DNA of 64,000 bases from an uncultured Bacilli bacterium (GTDB lineage Bacteria > Bacillota_I > Bacilli_A > RF39 > UBA660): assembly GCA_949425635.1 (NCBI GenBank), contig CASPWD010000003.1, forward strand, positions 124,001 through 188,000. The letters are read 5' to 3'. The translations under genes and the position numbers were made by a program. A model generated the notes under the pieces. That model saw nothing but the letters and a program-made list of their open reading frames with translations. It searched no databases and was not told where the DNA came from. The number at the start of each line of letters is the position of its first letter. Position 1 is the first letter of the stretch. Below are positions 17,111-23,384 of this stretch, piece after piece.

Positions 17111-17303
17111 TGATTGGTTAGATAGAATTGTAAAATGTCCTAATTGTAAAAATGATGTTAGGGATGGTGATAGAATATGGTTAGATGGAGAATGTTTATG
17201 CCCAGATTGTTATCAGCATAAAAGAAATAAATATGATGACTTAAAAAGGCAAGGGTACAATGAAGCATTAAGGAATAATAAAAGATATTTGGAGGAAGAC
17301 TAG
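17103..17303 (+). CDS. zinc-ribbon protein
   Basis: 66 residues. Two Cys pairs, CPNCKND and CLCPDCYQH, 20 residues apart make a small zinc ribbon, followed by a basic helix. It has an AAAGGAG site and overlaps its neighbour. Proteins of this type often bind RNA polymerase or nucleic acid. Confidence 0.8.
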   Translation: MSSDWLDRIVKCPNCKNDVRDGDRIWLDGECLCPDCYQHKRNKYDDLKRQGYNEALRNNKRYLEED

Positions 17304-17305
17304 AT

Positions 17306-17776
17306 ATGTTTTTAAGAAAGGATATAGTAAAGGTTAAAACTGGTAATGTAGTAGTACCTTTTTGTAAAGATTGTAATTCTCAAGAAATAGAAACAATACA
17401 AATTTGTAAAAAATGTGGTTCACATAATATTACTGCTGATTGGATGGATGATAGAAGTATAAAACAAGAATATGCAGAAAAGGAAGTACATATTTATAAA
17501 TGTGATTGTTGTGGTAAAGAGTTTGATGGGTTTAAAACAGATAAATTTATTAGTTATTCAGAAGGTGAATTTATTTGTGGTAAGTATGATTATAATGAAG
17601 ATTATGATTATGAGTATCCTGAAAATTGGAATTTAGAAGATGACCTATGTAATAATTGTAAACAAAAGTTAGTTGATGAACTTAATTATGAAGTTAGCAA
17701 AATAATTAATATTAAGCATATCGATGAAACATACAAAAGAATTTTAAAAGGGGATGATTATATTGAAAGAAAATGA
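17306..17776 (+). CDS. multi-zinc-finger protein
   Basis: 156 residues with at least three Cys-pair sets: FCKDCNS with ICKKCGS, CDCCGKEF, and CNNCKQK. The middle is Tyr/Asp/Glu-rich. The first two pairs resemble a rubredoxin-like or zinc-ribbon knuckle. Function unknown, but its setting among small Cys-rich genes suggests a regulator of host or phage macromolecular machinery. Confidence 0.78.
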   Translation: MFLRKDIVKVKTGNVVVPFCKDCNSQEIETIQICKKCGSHNITADWMDDRSIKQEYAEKEVHIYKCDCCGKEFDGFKTDKFISYSEGEFICGKYDYNEDYDYEYPENWNLEDDLCNNCKQKLVDELNYEVSKIINIKHIDETYKRILKGDDYIERK

Positions 17777-17867
17777 ACAATGTAAAACTTGCTTGAATTA
17801 TGAATATTGTATTATGAGAAAAGATAAAGAATTTTGTTTAGAATATAACCCAGAGGAGGTAGATTAA
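17763..17867 (+). CDS. tiny Cys-rich protein
   Basis: 34 codons from TTG 17763, with AAAAGGGG 9 bases upstream; ATG 17754 is in frame but sits against the ribosome site. It carries QCKTCLNYEYC and a fourth Cys, so one metal knuckle is possible. It overlaps the end of the previous gene and precedes the next by one base. Confidence 0.55.
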   Translation: MKENEQCKTCLNYEYCIMRKDKEFCLEYNPEEVD

Positions 17868-17868
17868 T

Positions 17869-18270
17869 ATGAGTTTTGCATATCCAGGAATAACACATTG
17901 TGCAAAATGTCATACATCATTAGATATGAATGAACATTATTATTGTAAATCATGCCAAGAAGAGGAAGATAGAGAAAGAGAAAGATTTGAGCAAGAAAAG
18001 AAAGAAAAAGAATTAAAAAATCAAATTAAAGGAGAAATGGTAGATATTATGAAAGAATTTTCAAGTGTAATGGCTGAGAGTAAATCTATATCTACTGAAG
18101 AATCTAATCAATTTGCAACTCAAACAAATATAGAACCAAATAAACCTAAAAATACTACATATAATGATTGGTATCAAGATATAGGTTATAAAATAATATC
18201 TTTATATAATGCAGGGTATAAAAATATTAGAATAAATTTTACAGAAGAGGAAAGTGATGATAATGAATAA
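17869..18270 (+). CDS. zinc-ribbon and coiled-coil protein
   Basis: 133 residues. A zinc ribbon at the N-terminus (CAKCHTSLD, CKSCQEE) runs into a 45-residue charged helix (EEDRERERFEQEKKEKEL). The C-terminus has NDWYQDIGYKIISLYNAGYKNIRINF. AGGAGG is well placed. Function unknown. Confidence 0.78.
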   Translation: MSFAYPGITHCAKCHTSLDMNEHYYCKSCQEEEDRERERFEQEKKEKELKNQIKGEMVDIMKEFSSVMAESKSISTEESNQFATQTNIEPNKPKNTTYNDWYQDIGYKIISLYNAGYKNIRINFTEEESDDNE

Positions 18271-18436
18271 TATTTTTAAAGTAGTTATAATCTGTTTAAT
18301 GATAATTATAATATATACATCATTGGCTGTTACAAATTCAAATCCATTCATATTATTATTTGGATTTGTAATGGGTTATATTATAGGATATTTAATTGCA
18401 GTATATGTAAATAAGAAAGATGAGGATAAAGACTAA
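18257..18436 (+). CDS. small membrane protein
   Basis: 59 residues from ATG 18257. Two hydrophobic helices, about 6-24 and 31-52, the second with glycine-rich GFVMGYIIGYLIAVYV, end in the charged tail NKKDEDKD. It overlaps the preceding gene by 14 bases and the next by one. Confidence 0.75.
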   Translation: MIMNNIFKVVIICLMIIIIYTSLAVTNSNPFILLFGFVMGYIIGYLIAVYVNKKDEDKD

Positions 18437-18591
18437 TGAAATGGTATGAATTACTATTATTAATATTATTGTTATCTCCTGCACCAATAGGATATATGCT
18501 AATACTTATATATGAAATAAAAAGAAGAAAGGAAGATGAGAAACTTGAAAGAGAGATTATTAGACGATTTAAAGGAAGCAATGAGAAATAA
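18436..18591 (+). CDS. small membrane protein
   Basis: A 51-codon frame missing from the track, starting in TAATG. One long or two short hydrophobic segments (residues 5-27) precede a very charged cytoplasmic-type tail (EIKRRKEDEKLEREIIRR). Its 3' end overlaps the YqeY-like gene by 56 bases in another frame. It could be a spanin-like or holin-associated protein; nothing decides. Confidence 0.68.
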   Translation: MKWYELLLLILLLSPAPIGYMLILIYEIKRRKEDEKLEREIIRRFKGSNEK

Positions 18592-18988
18592 GGATATAAT
18601 AGTTAAGAATACAATACAAAGTGTTAGAGCTTCCGTATTACAAGAAGAAAAAGATATACAAAAAGAATTAAATGATGTTGATATTGAGAATATTATAATG
18701 AAAGAAAAGAAGAAAAGACAAGATGCATTAGAACAATTTAAGAAAGCAAATAGAGAAGACCTTATAATGCAAACAGAAAGAGAAATACAAGTATTAGAAG
18801 GTTATTTACCAGAACAAATATCAATAGAAGATTTAGAAATAGAAGTTGCAAAAATAATAAATCAAGTAGATGCCCATTCAATAAAAGATATGGGTATTGT
18901 AATGAGAGCAGCAAAAGAACAATTTGGAAATCAGGTTGATGGGAAAGAGTTAAGTGAAATGGTAAAAAGAAAGTTAGGTGAATTATAA
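18536..18988 (+). CDS. yqeY: YqeY/GatB-related protein
   Basis: 150 residues, full length for the YqeY family. Recognisable features are the RLLDDLKEAMRNKD start, LEGYLPEQ in the middle, and the C-terminal KDMGIVMRAAKEQFGNQVDGKELSEMVKRKL, which is characteristic. YqeY resembles the tRNA-binding tail domain of the amidotransferase GatB, and its cellular role is not settled. With the tRNA genes and repair enzymes nearby it may touch tRNA metabolism. That is inference. Confidence 0.9.
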   Translation: MRNLKERLLDDLKEAMRNKDIIVKNTIQSVRASVLQEEKDIQKELNDVDIENIIMKEKKKRQDALEQFKKANREDLIMQTEREIQVLEGYLPEQISIEDLEIEVAKIINQVDAHSIKDMGIVMRAAKEQFGNQVDGKELSEMVKRKLGEL

Positions 18989-19434
18989 TGAAAGTCGAAT
19001 TAGATTTAAGTACAGAGCAATTAAATGAATTAGATAAGGGTTTAGCAAATTTAATTGAAACATTATCTGATGAGCAGAAAACAGAAATAGTAAAAAGTTA
19101 CTTAAATGATAAAATGGATAAAGGTTTTTATAGAGAAGTTAGTGGTTGGAGTCACAATTCATATACTGAATTAACAGAGTTTGGTAAAAAAGTAATAGAT
19201 GGGTTAAAAGAAAAAGTTTCTGAAAATATAACTAATGATTTATTACAGAATAAGGTACTTGTTGAAAAAATAGAAGATGTATCTAATTATGTAGAAGAAC
19301 ATATATCTGAAATTGTTGTAAAATCATTAGTAACTTATATATCTACAAATTTATTTTATAATAGATTTGATGTGAATAATCAAATACAAGAAACTACAAA
19401 TAGATTATTGAATGAAAGAGGTATAAATAGATGA
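18988..19434 (+). CDS. hypothetical protein
   Basis: 148 residues, acidic and helical throughout, starting at an ATG that overlaps the YqeY stop. No domain is recognised. Its 3' end overlaps the next start by four bases. Confidence 0.77.
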   Translation: MKVELDLSTEQLNELDKGLANLIETLSDEQKTEIVKSYLNDKMDKGFYREVSGWSHNSYTELTEFGKKVIDGLKEKVSENITNDLLQNKVLVEKIEDVSNYVEEHISEIVVKSLVTYISTNLFYNRFDVNNQIQETTNRLLNERGINR

Positions 19435-19637
19435 TAAAAGAAACTAGATATAAACCTAAATGTTATGTTGAAAGAACACCTTATTGTGATGATTGTGATA
19501 TACCATTAAATAGAGATAGTTTTGTTTTAACAACAAATCCTATACAATTAGTTTATAAATGTCCTAAATGTAATAGAGAATATTGTTATACAGAAAATGA
19601 GGTAGGAGGTTATTGGGAATGGCAGAACTTGACCTAA
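19431..19637 (+). CDS. zinc-ribbon protein
   Basis: 68 residues with YCDDCDIPL and KCPKCNREY, two Cys pairs about 29 residues apart, as in a zinc ribbon on a small beta sheet. It overlaps the next gene by 19 bases. Confidence 0.78.
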   Translation: MIKETRYKPKCYVERTPYCDDCDIPLNRDSFVLTTNPIQLVYKCPKCNREYCYTENEVGGYWEWQNLT

Positions 19638-20536
19638 AAGATTTAGAAAAGATAATGTTGAGAGAAAGGCAAAAATATACATCAGAATATTTTAAGGAAT
19701 TAGCTAAAAAGTCATATAATGATGATAGGGAATATCCAGAAAACTTTTCAAATTGGTATCCTCATATTAAAGATTTTGGTAAATTTAGTCATGCAGAAGT
19801 TATATCAAATCAGATATTTACATTTGAAGAAACAGAAATAATGCAAGAAACAGATGATATAGATAAGGTTGATTGGAATAAAATAAATAAGATATTAAAA
19901 CCTACATTTGAAAAGATGGAAAGAAATAAATTATATAATATTAAAAATGGATGCTTTTCTAATAAGTTTGATTTTAGTACCTGTATAACTAATGAGCAAA
20001 ATTTAGCAAAACAACTATGGAATATAAACTATGCATCTTGTATGTATAGTACAGGTGGTTATACAGAATTAGTTGTTAGAGAGTTAATACCATATAACAA
20101 CCATAATACATTAACAATATATAATGGTATGCCTTTAAGAACAGAGATTAGAGTTTTCTATAATATGGAAACAAAGAAGATAGAATATATTAAAGACTAT
20201 TGGGATTATTTTTATTGTGCAGATAATTTAAGTAATAAAAATGATAGAATAATATTTGATGTTTTTCATAATCAATTACACAGCAATACTATAAAAGCAG
20301 ATGTACACTTTGTTGAATATAATGATGTTGCTGATATAATATTTGATTGGATAGATACATTAGAATTTGATGATAAATTAAAAGGTATTTGGAGTATTGA
20401 TTTCATGTATGTAAAAGAAACTAATGAAATCTACTTAATAGATATGGCTAGAGGTTTTCGTTCTGCATATTGGGATTTTAATAAATTATCTAAAGAAACA
20501 CAAGAAAAATTAAGGGAGGAATCAAATAGTGACTAA
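19619..20536 (+). CDS. ATP-grasp-like protein
   Basis: 305 residues from ATG 19619 (AGGAGG 9 bases upstream; the track's TTG is less likely). The second half shows an ATP-grasp-like pattern: VVRELIPYN, then LRTEIRVFYNMETKKIEYI, then WSIDFMYVKETNEIYLIDMAR with acidic metal-ligand positions. The layout resembles D123-type ATP-grasp proteins. The N-terminal third is helical and unrecognised. It might ligate or phosphorylate a small molecule or protein. The family match is by pattern only. Confidence 0.68.
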   Translation: MAELDLKDLEKIMLRERQKYTSEYFKELAKKSYNDDREYPENFSNWYPHIKDFGKFSHAEVISNQIFTFEETEIMQETDDIDKVDWNKINKILKPTFEKMERNKLYNIKNGCFSNKFDFSTCITNEQNLAKQLWNINYASCMYSTGGYTELVVRELIPYNNHNTLTIYNGMPLRTEIRVFYNMETKKIEYIKDYWDYFYCADNLSNKNDRIIFDVFHNQLHSNTIKADVHFVEYNDVADIIFDWIDTLEFDDKLKGIWSIDFMYVKETNEIYLIDMARGFRSAYWDFNKLSKETQEKLREESNSD

Positions 20537-20798
20537 ATATAGAATTGGTAATAAGTATAAAATAGGTGATAAATTTTATAAACTAAATAAAACAACGAAA
20601 GAAATTGAAGAAATACAAATAAAAGATATACAATATGTATTTAGTAAAAAGATTTCTTCAAAATTAAATTATACAGAAGAAGAAATAGAAGAATTAATTG
20701 ATAAAGGTGTAATAACAGATGATAAAGATGATATTAAAAATAAAGCGATAGCAGATTTAGAAAAGAGGTTTGGTATTAAATTGCAAGAAATTAAATAG
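20529..20798 (+). CDS. hypothetical protein
   Basis: 89 residues from GTG 20529, with GGAGG 7 bases upstream, overlapping the ATP-grasp-like gene by 8 bases. The N-terminal half looks strand-rich with Lys/Tyr repeats (YRIGNKYKIGDKFYKL) and the C-terminal half helical. Function unknown. Confidence 0.72.
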   Translation: MTKYRIGNKYKIGDKFYKLNKTTKEIEEIQIKDIQYVFSKKISSKLNYTEEEIEELIDKGVITDDKDDIKNKAIADLEKRFGIKLQEIK

Positions 20799-20809
20799 GA
20801 GGTTTTATT

Positions 20810-21016
20810 ATGATTAAAATAATACATAAAATAAACCCAGATGCATTTGAAAAAGAAGTAAACTCATTTATAGAAGCAAATAATATTAATGTAATAAGTG
20901 TACAATATAGTACAGAATTACATCATTTAAGAAGTGTTAATGGATTTTCAAATGTAACGAATACAGAGTGTGTTACTGAACATTATGCAATGATAGTTTA
21001 TGATAAAATAAATTAA
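20810..21016 (+). CDS. hypothetical protein
   Basis: 68 residues, after AGGAGG. The pattern (HKINPDAFEKEVNSFIEANN ... YSTELHH ... EHYAMIVYDK) looks like a small ferredoxin-type alpha-beta fold of the kind used in sporulation or phage 'Sp1-like' proteins. No clear family. Confidence 0.7.
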   Translation: MIKIIHKINPDAFEKEVNSFIEANNINVISVQYSTELHHLRSVNGFSNVTNTECVTEHYAMIVYDKIN

Positions 21017-21036
21017 ATGAAAGAAGGTGAATTATA

Positions 21037-21258
21037 ATGAGTAGCAAAATATGGTTAAAATTGGATGATGTATTAGAAATGGAAGATACAAGTCCTAATC
21101 AAAAAATATGGTGTTTAACAGAAGATGGAACTATTGATTTTTTAACAACAGTATCTGAAATATGTAATGTTGTTAAAGAAAATGGTAAAGATAAAGTAAA
21201 TGCAGATATTTTATATGGTTTAGTTTCTGAAAGTAAAAGTGAACAGGAGGTAAAATAA
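21037..21258 (+). CDS. hypothetical protein
   Basis: 73 residues, acidic, mixed strand and helix (IWCLTEDGTIDFLTTVSEI). AAGAAGGTG precedes it. The gap to the next gene is one base. Function unknown. Confidence 0.7.
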   Translation: MSSKIWLKLDDVLEMEDTSPNQKIWCLTEDGTIDFLTTVSEICNVVKENGKDKVNADILYGLVSESKSEQEVK

Positions 21259-21259
21259 T

Positions 21260-21739
21260 ATGGGTATGTTTGATGAAATGAGTAAAACAGTTACAGATAG
21301 AATAATAAAAGAATGTCCATTTTGCAAAAAGATTTTAGTTCCAGACATAGAAGAAGCAACTCTTTGGCAAACAAAATCATTTAAAAATTTGTTATATATT
21401 ATAGATTTAAAAGATATTAATAAAGATGTATTTGAAATGCATCATATTTGTCCAAATTGTAATAAATATATGAGTGTTAATATAGATATGATAAGTGGAG
21501 ATATTAATATATTCGATAGCAACTATAATTTTTCTGTTTGTAGTAAGTTTATTGATATGAGTTTAAGAGATGATTGGAAAAATGTACAATTATCTAAATT
21601 TGAATTAAAGAATAATACTACTTCTTTTAATCTTAAAAATTGGTTAGAATCTAATAATGTTGGGTATAATAAAATAGAAGGCAATTTATCAAAGGATTTC
21701 TATATTATACCTAAAGAAGTCTTGGAAGATTTTACATAA
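21260..21739 (+). CDS. zinc-ribbon protein
   Basis: 159 residues. CPFCKKI near residue 20 and CPNCNKYM near residue 70 form a split zinc ribbon, with HH just before the second pair. The remainder is strand-rich. It is the last gene of the long unit that starts after 14216. Two promoter-like -35 boxes follow it. Confidence 0.75.
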   Translation: MGMFDEMSKTVTDRIIKECPFCKKILVPDIEEATLWQTKSFKNLLYIIDLKDINKDVFEMHHICPNCNKYMSVNIDMISGDINIFDSNYNFSVCSKFIDMSLRDDWKNVQLSKFELKNNTTSFNLKNWLESNNVGYNKIEGNLSKDFYIIPKEVLEDFT

Positions 21740-21758
21740 ACACTTGACAAATAAATAC

Positions 21759-21787
21759 TTGACATAATTGCAAAATTATTGTATAAT
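21759..21787 (+). promoter_or_regulatory. sigma70 promoter, diverged spacer
   Basis: TTGACA, 17-bp spacer TAATTGCAAAATTATTG, TATAAT. The spacer departs from the common class, and a second TTGACA lies 15 bases upstream. This suggests separate regulation of the following DNA-binding protein. Confidence 0.85.
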
Positions 21788-21828
21788 ATAGTTAGGAAAA
21801 ATAGACTTATAAGGAGGTGTAATGTAAA

Positions 21829-22344
21829 ATGGCAAGAAAAGCTGGAAGACCAAAGAAAGGTGAAATAGTTAAACCAGATGACCAATATTCAAATGCAAGA
21901 ACTAAAGTAGCTCACTTTGTAAGAAGAAGTGGAATAGTAAAGAAATGTGTTGTCTGTGGAAATCCAGGAGCAATTCTTCATAATAGAGAAAATCCATATA
22001 TGATAGCATTTATTTGTGATGAATGTAGAAAAGACCCTGAAAAAGAAAAGAAGGCTGAAAGTTTAAGATTTGATATTAGAAATAAAGTACCAAAAAGAGG
22101 TACACATATATTAAGAACAAGTTCAAATGAATATATTACAAAAACAGTTGAAAATTATTTAAAAGATACATTACCTATTAGGGAGTATTGTAGAAAGATT
22201 GGAATATCAAATAAACAATTTCATTCTGTTGTTGATAGATATAAAGAATTATATCCAGACCAACCTATTGATGCATTTATTAAAAGTCATAGGGACACAA
22301 TACACAGACACAGAATTAAAGAAAGTAAATCAGTAGATGTATAA
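21829..22344 (+). CDS. AT-hook, zinc-finger and HTH DNA-binding protein
   Basis: 171 residues. The N-terminus has an AT-hook core, RKAGRPKKGE. Next comes a zinc finger with CVVCGN and CDEC about 24 residues apart. The C-terminal third, LPIREYCRKIGISNKQFHSVVDRYKEL, reads as an HTH. The combination points to a DNA-binding regulator suited to an AT-rich genome. It has its own promoter and terminator and so is expressed as a single-gene unit. Confidence 0.82.
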   Translation: MARKAGRPKKGEIVKPDDQYSNARTKVAHFVRRSGIVKKCVVCGNPGAILHNRENPYMIAFICDECRKDPEKEKKAESLRFDIRNKVPKRGTHILRTSSNEYITKTVENYLKDTLPIREYCRKIGISNKQFHSVVDRYKELYPDQPIDAFIKSHRDTIHRHRIKESKSVDV

Positions 22345-22352
22345 TTTAAGAT

Positions 22353-22390
22353 AAAAATTGCATGATAAAAATATTATGCAATTTTTTATT
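22353..22390 (+). terminator. rho-independent terminator
   Basis: AAAAATTGCAT and ATGCAATTTTT pair around a 12-nt loop, followed by TTATTTT. It ends the AT-hook protein unit. Confidence 0.85.
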
Positions 22391-22396
22391 TTACTA

Positions 22397-22425
22397 TTGA
22401 CAGATAAAAATATCTATGATAAAAT
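22397..22425 (+). promoter_or_regulatory. sigma70 promoter, diverged spacer
   Basis: TTGACA, 17-bp spacer GATAAAAATATCTATGA and TAAAAT. It lies directly after the terminator and upstream of a palindrome. Confidence 0.75.
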
Positions 22426-22428
22426 AGC

Positions 22429-22458
22429 ACCATAGTAAAAATACCATATATTATGGTA
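22429..22458 (+). promoter_or_regulatory. candidate operator palindrome
   Basis: TACCATA-TAT-TATGGTA at 22442-22458 is a perfect 7-bp inverted repeat with a 3-bp centre. A further half site, ACCATA, lies at 22429-22434, immediately after the -10 box. The position, between the -10 box and the ribosome site, fits a repressor site. The regulator is unknown; the AT-hook/HTH protein just upstream is a candidate. Confidence 0.5.
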
Positions 22459-22485
22459 AAAATATTTAAGGGGAGGAATACTATT

Positions 22486-23301
22486 ATGGAAAATAGTAAA
22501 TTTTTAATAATTAGACCAAATGAGTTTAATTTTGATATTGAAGGTTATAATTATACAAAGGTGTTGGGATTAAAATGTTTTTGTGGAAATAAACAAAAAT
22601 TAGTTAGACGACAACCAACAACTTGGGCATCATTAGCAAGAGAAGTTATTAACTCATTTAGCTATGAGATTGAACAAGCAACTGAAAATAATTGGGAGGC
22701 ATTCGAAACAAAATTTAATATAGCATTAGGAAATATGATATTAAGCTGGGGAGGTAAAACAAATACAAGTTTTTCAGAGAAACTATTTACGGAACCAATT
22801 CATATAAGAAGTAATGTGTATAAAAATAACCAGAATAGTATGTTAGAGATATTTAGAACACCTATGGGAGAACCAAAATATATAACAGCAGTATATAGTG
22901 GTGAGGTTGTATGGGTATTAAATGCTTTGATAACTGCATTAGAAGATTATGATGTTAGTATTGAGATAGAATATATACACAGAGAGGATTTAGCAAGGGA
23001 ACTTAATATAGAGGAAGAAACAGAAAAACAATTAAGCATAGATGATATATCTAGTACAAACAAGAATACACCAGAAACAGACGAAGATATAGAAGAGATA
23101 CAAGGTAATGCTACAATATATATAAGTCTTTTAAAATTAAAATTGGATGATATGTATAGACAGTATGGAATACCAGATGAAGAATATAATAAAATGAAAA
23201 GTTGGTTAGACCATATTGCAATATCAATATTAGACATGAAGGCTACTATAAGTCTGATAACAGATTTATCTTCTAAAATGAATGAAAAGTTAGGTAATTA
23301 G
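22486..23301 (+). CDS. hypothetical protein
   Basis: 271 residues from ATG 22486, preceded by GGGGAGG; the track's 22453 start lies inside the palindrome. The middle is mixed alpha-beta, with a long acidic linker (EEETEKQLSIDDISS ... TDEDIEE) near residues 175-205 and a helical C-terminus. No family is recognised. Its separate promoter and likely operator suggest regulated expression. Confidence 0.78.
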   Translation: MENSKFLIIRPNEFNFDIEGYNYTKVLGLKCFCGNKQKLVRRQPTTWASLAREVINSFSYEIEQATENNWEAFETKFNIALGNMILSWGGKTNTSFSEKLFTEPIHIRSNVYKNNQNSMLEIFRTPMGEPKYITAVYSGEVVWVLNALITALEDYDVSIEIEYIHREDLARELNIEEETEKQLSIDDISSTNKNTPETDEDIEEIQGNATIYISLLKLKLDDMYRQYGIPDEEYNKMKSWLDHIAISILDMKATISLITDLSSKMNEKLGN

Positions 23302-23318
23302 TTGAATATACAAAATTG

Positions 23319-23335
23319 GTAAAATATTAATGAGG
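23319..23335 (+). promoter_or_regulatory. late-promoter-like motif GTAAAATATTAATGAGG
   Basis: Exact copy of the late motif, 66 bases before the first tail-fibre gene. Its last 15 bases are also the left arm of the hairpin at 23321-23362. Confidence 0.72.
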
Positions 23336-23362
23336 AAATGTAAAACCTCATTAATATTTTTT
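23321..23362 (+). terminator. hairpin made of the late motif and its inverse
   Basis: AAAATATTAATGAGG is mirrored by CCTCATTAATATTTT, a perfect 15-bp stem with a 10-nt loop followed by more T. It would terminate upstream transcription while carrying the late motif in its left arm. Confidence 0.8.
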
Positions 23363-23384
23363 ATTATGTAAAGGAGAGTGTAGA

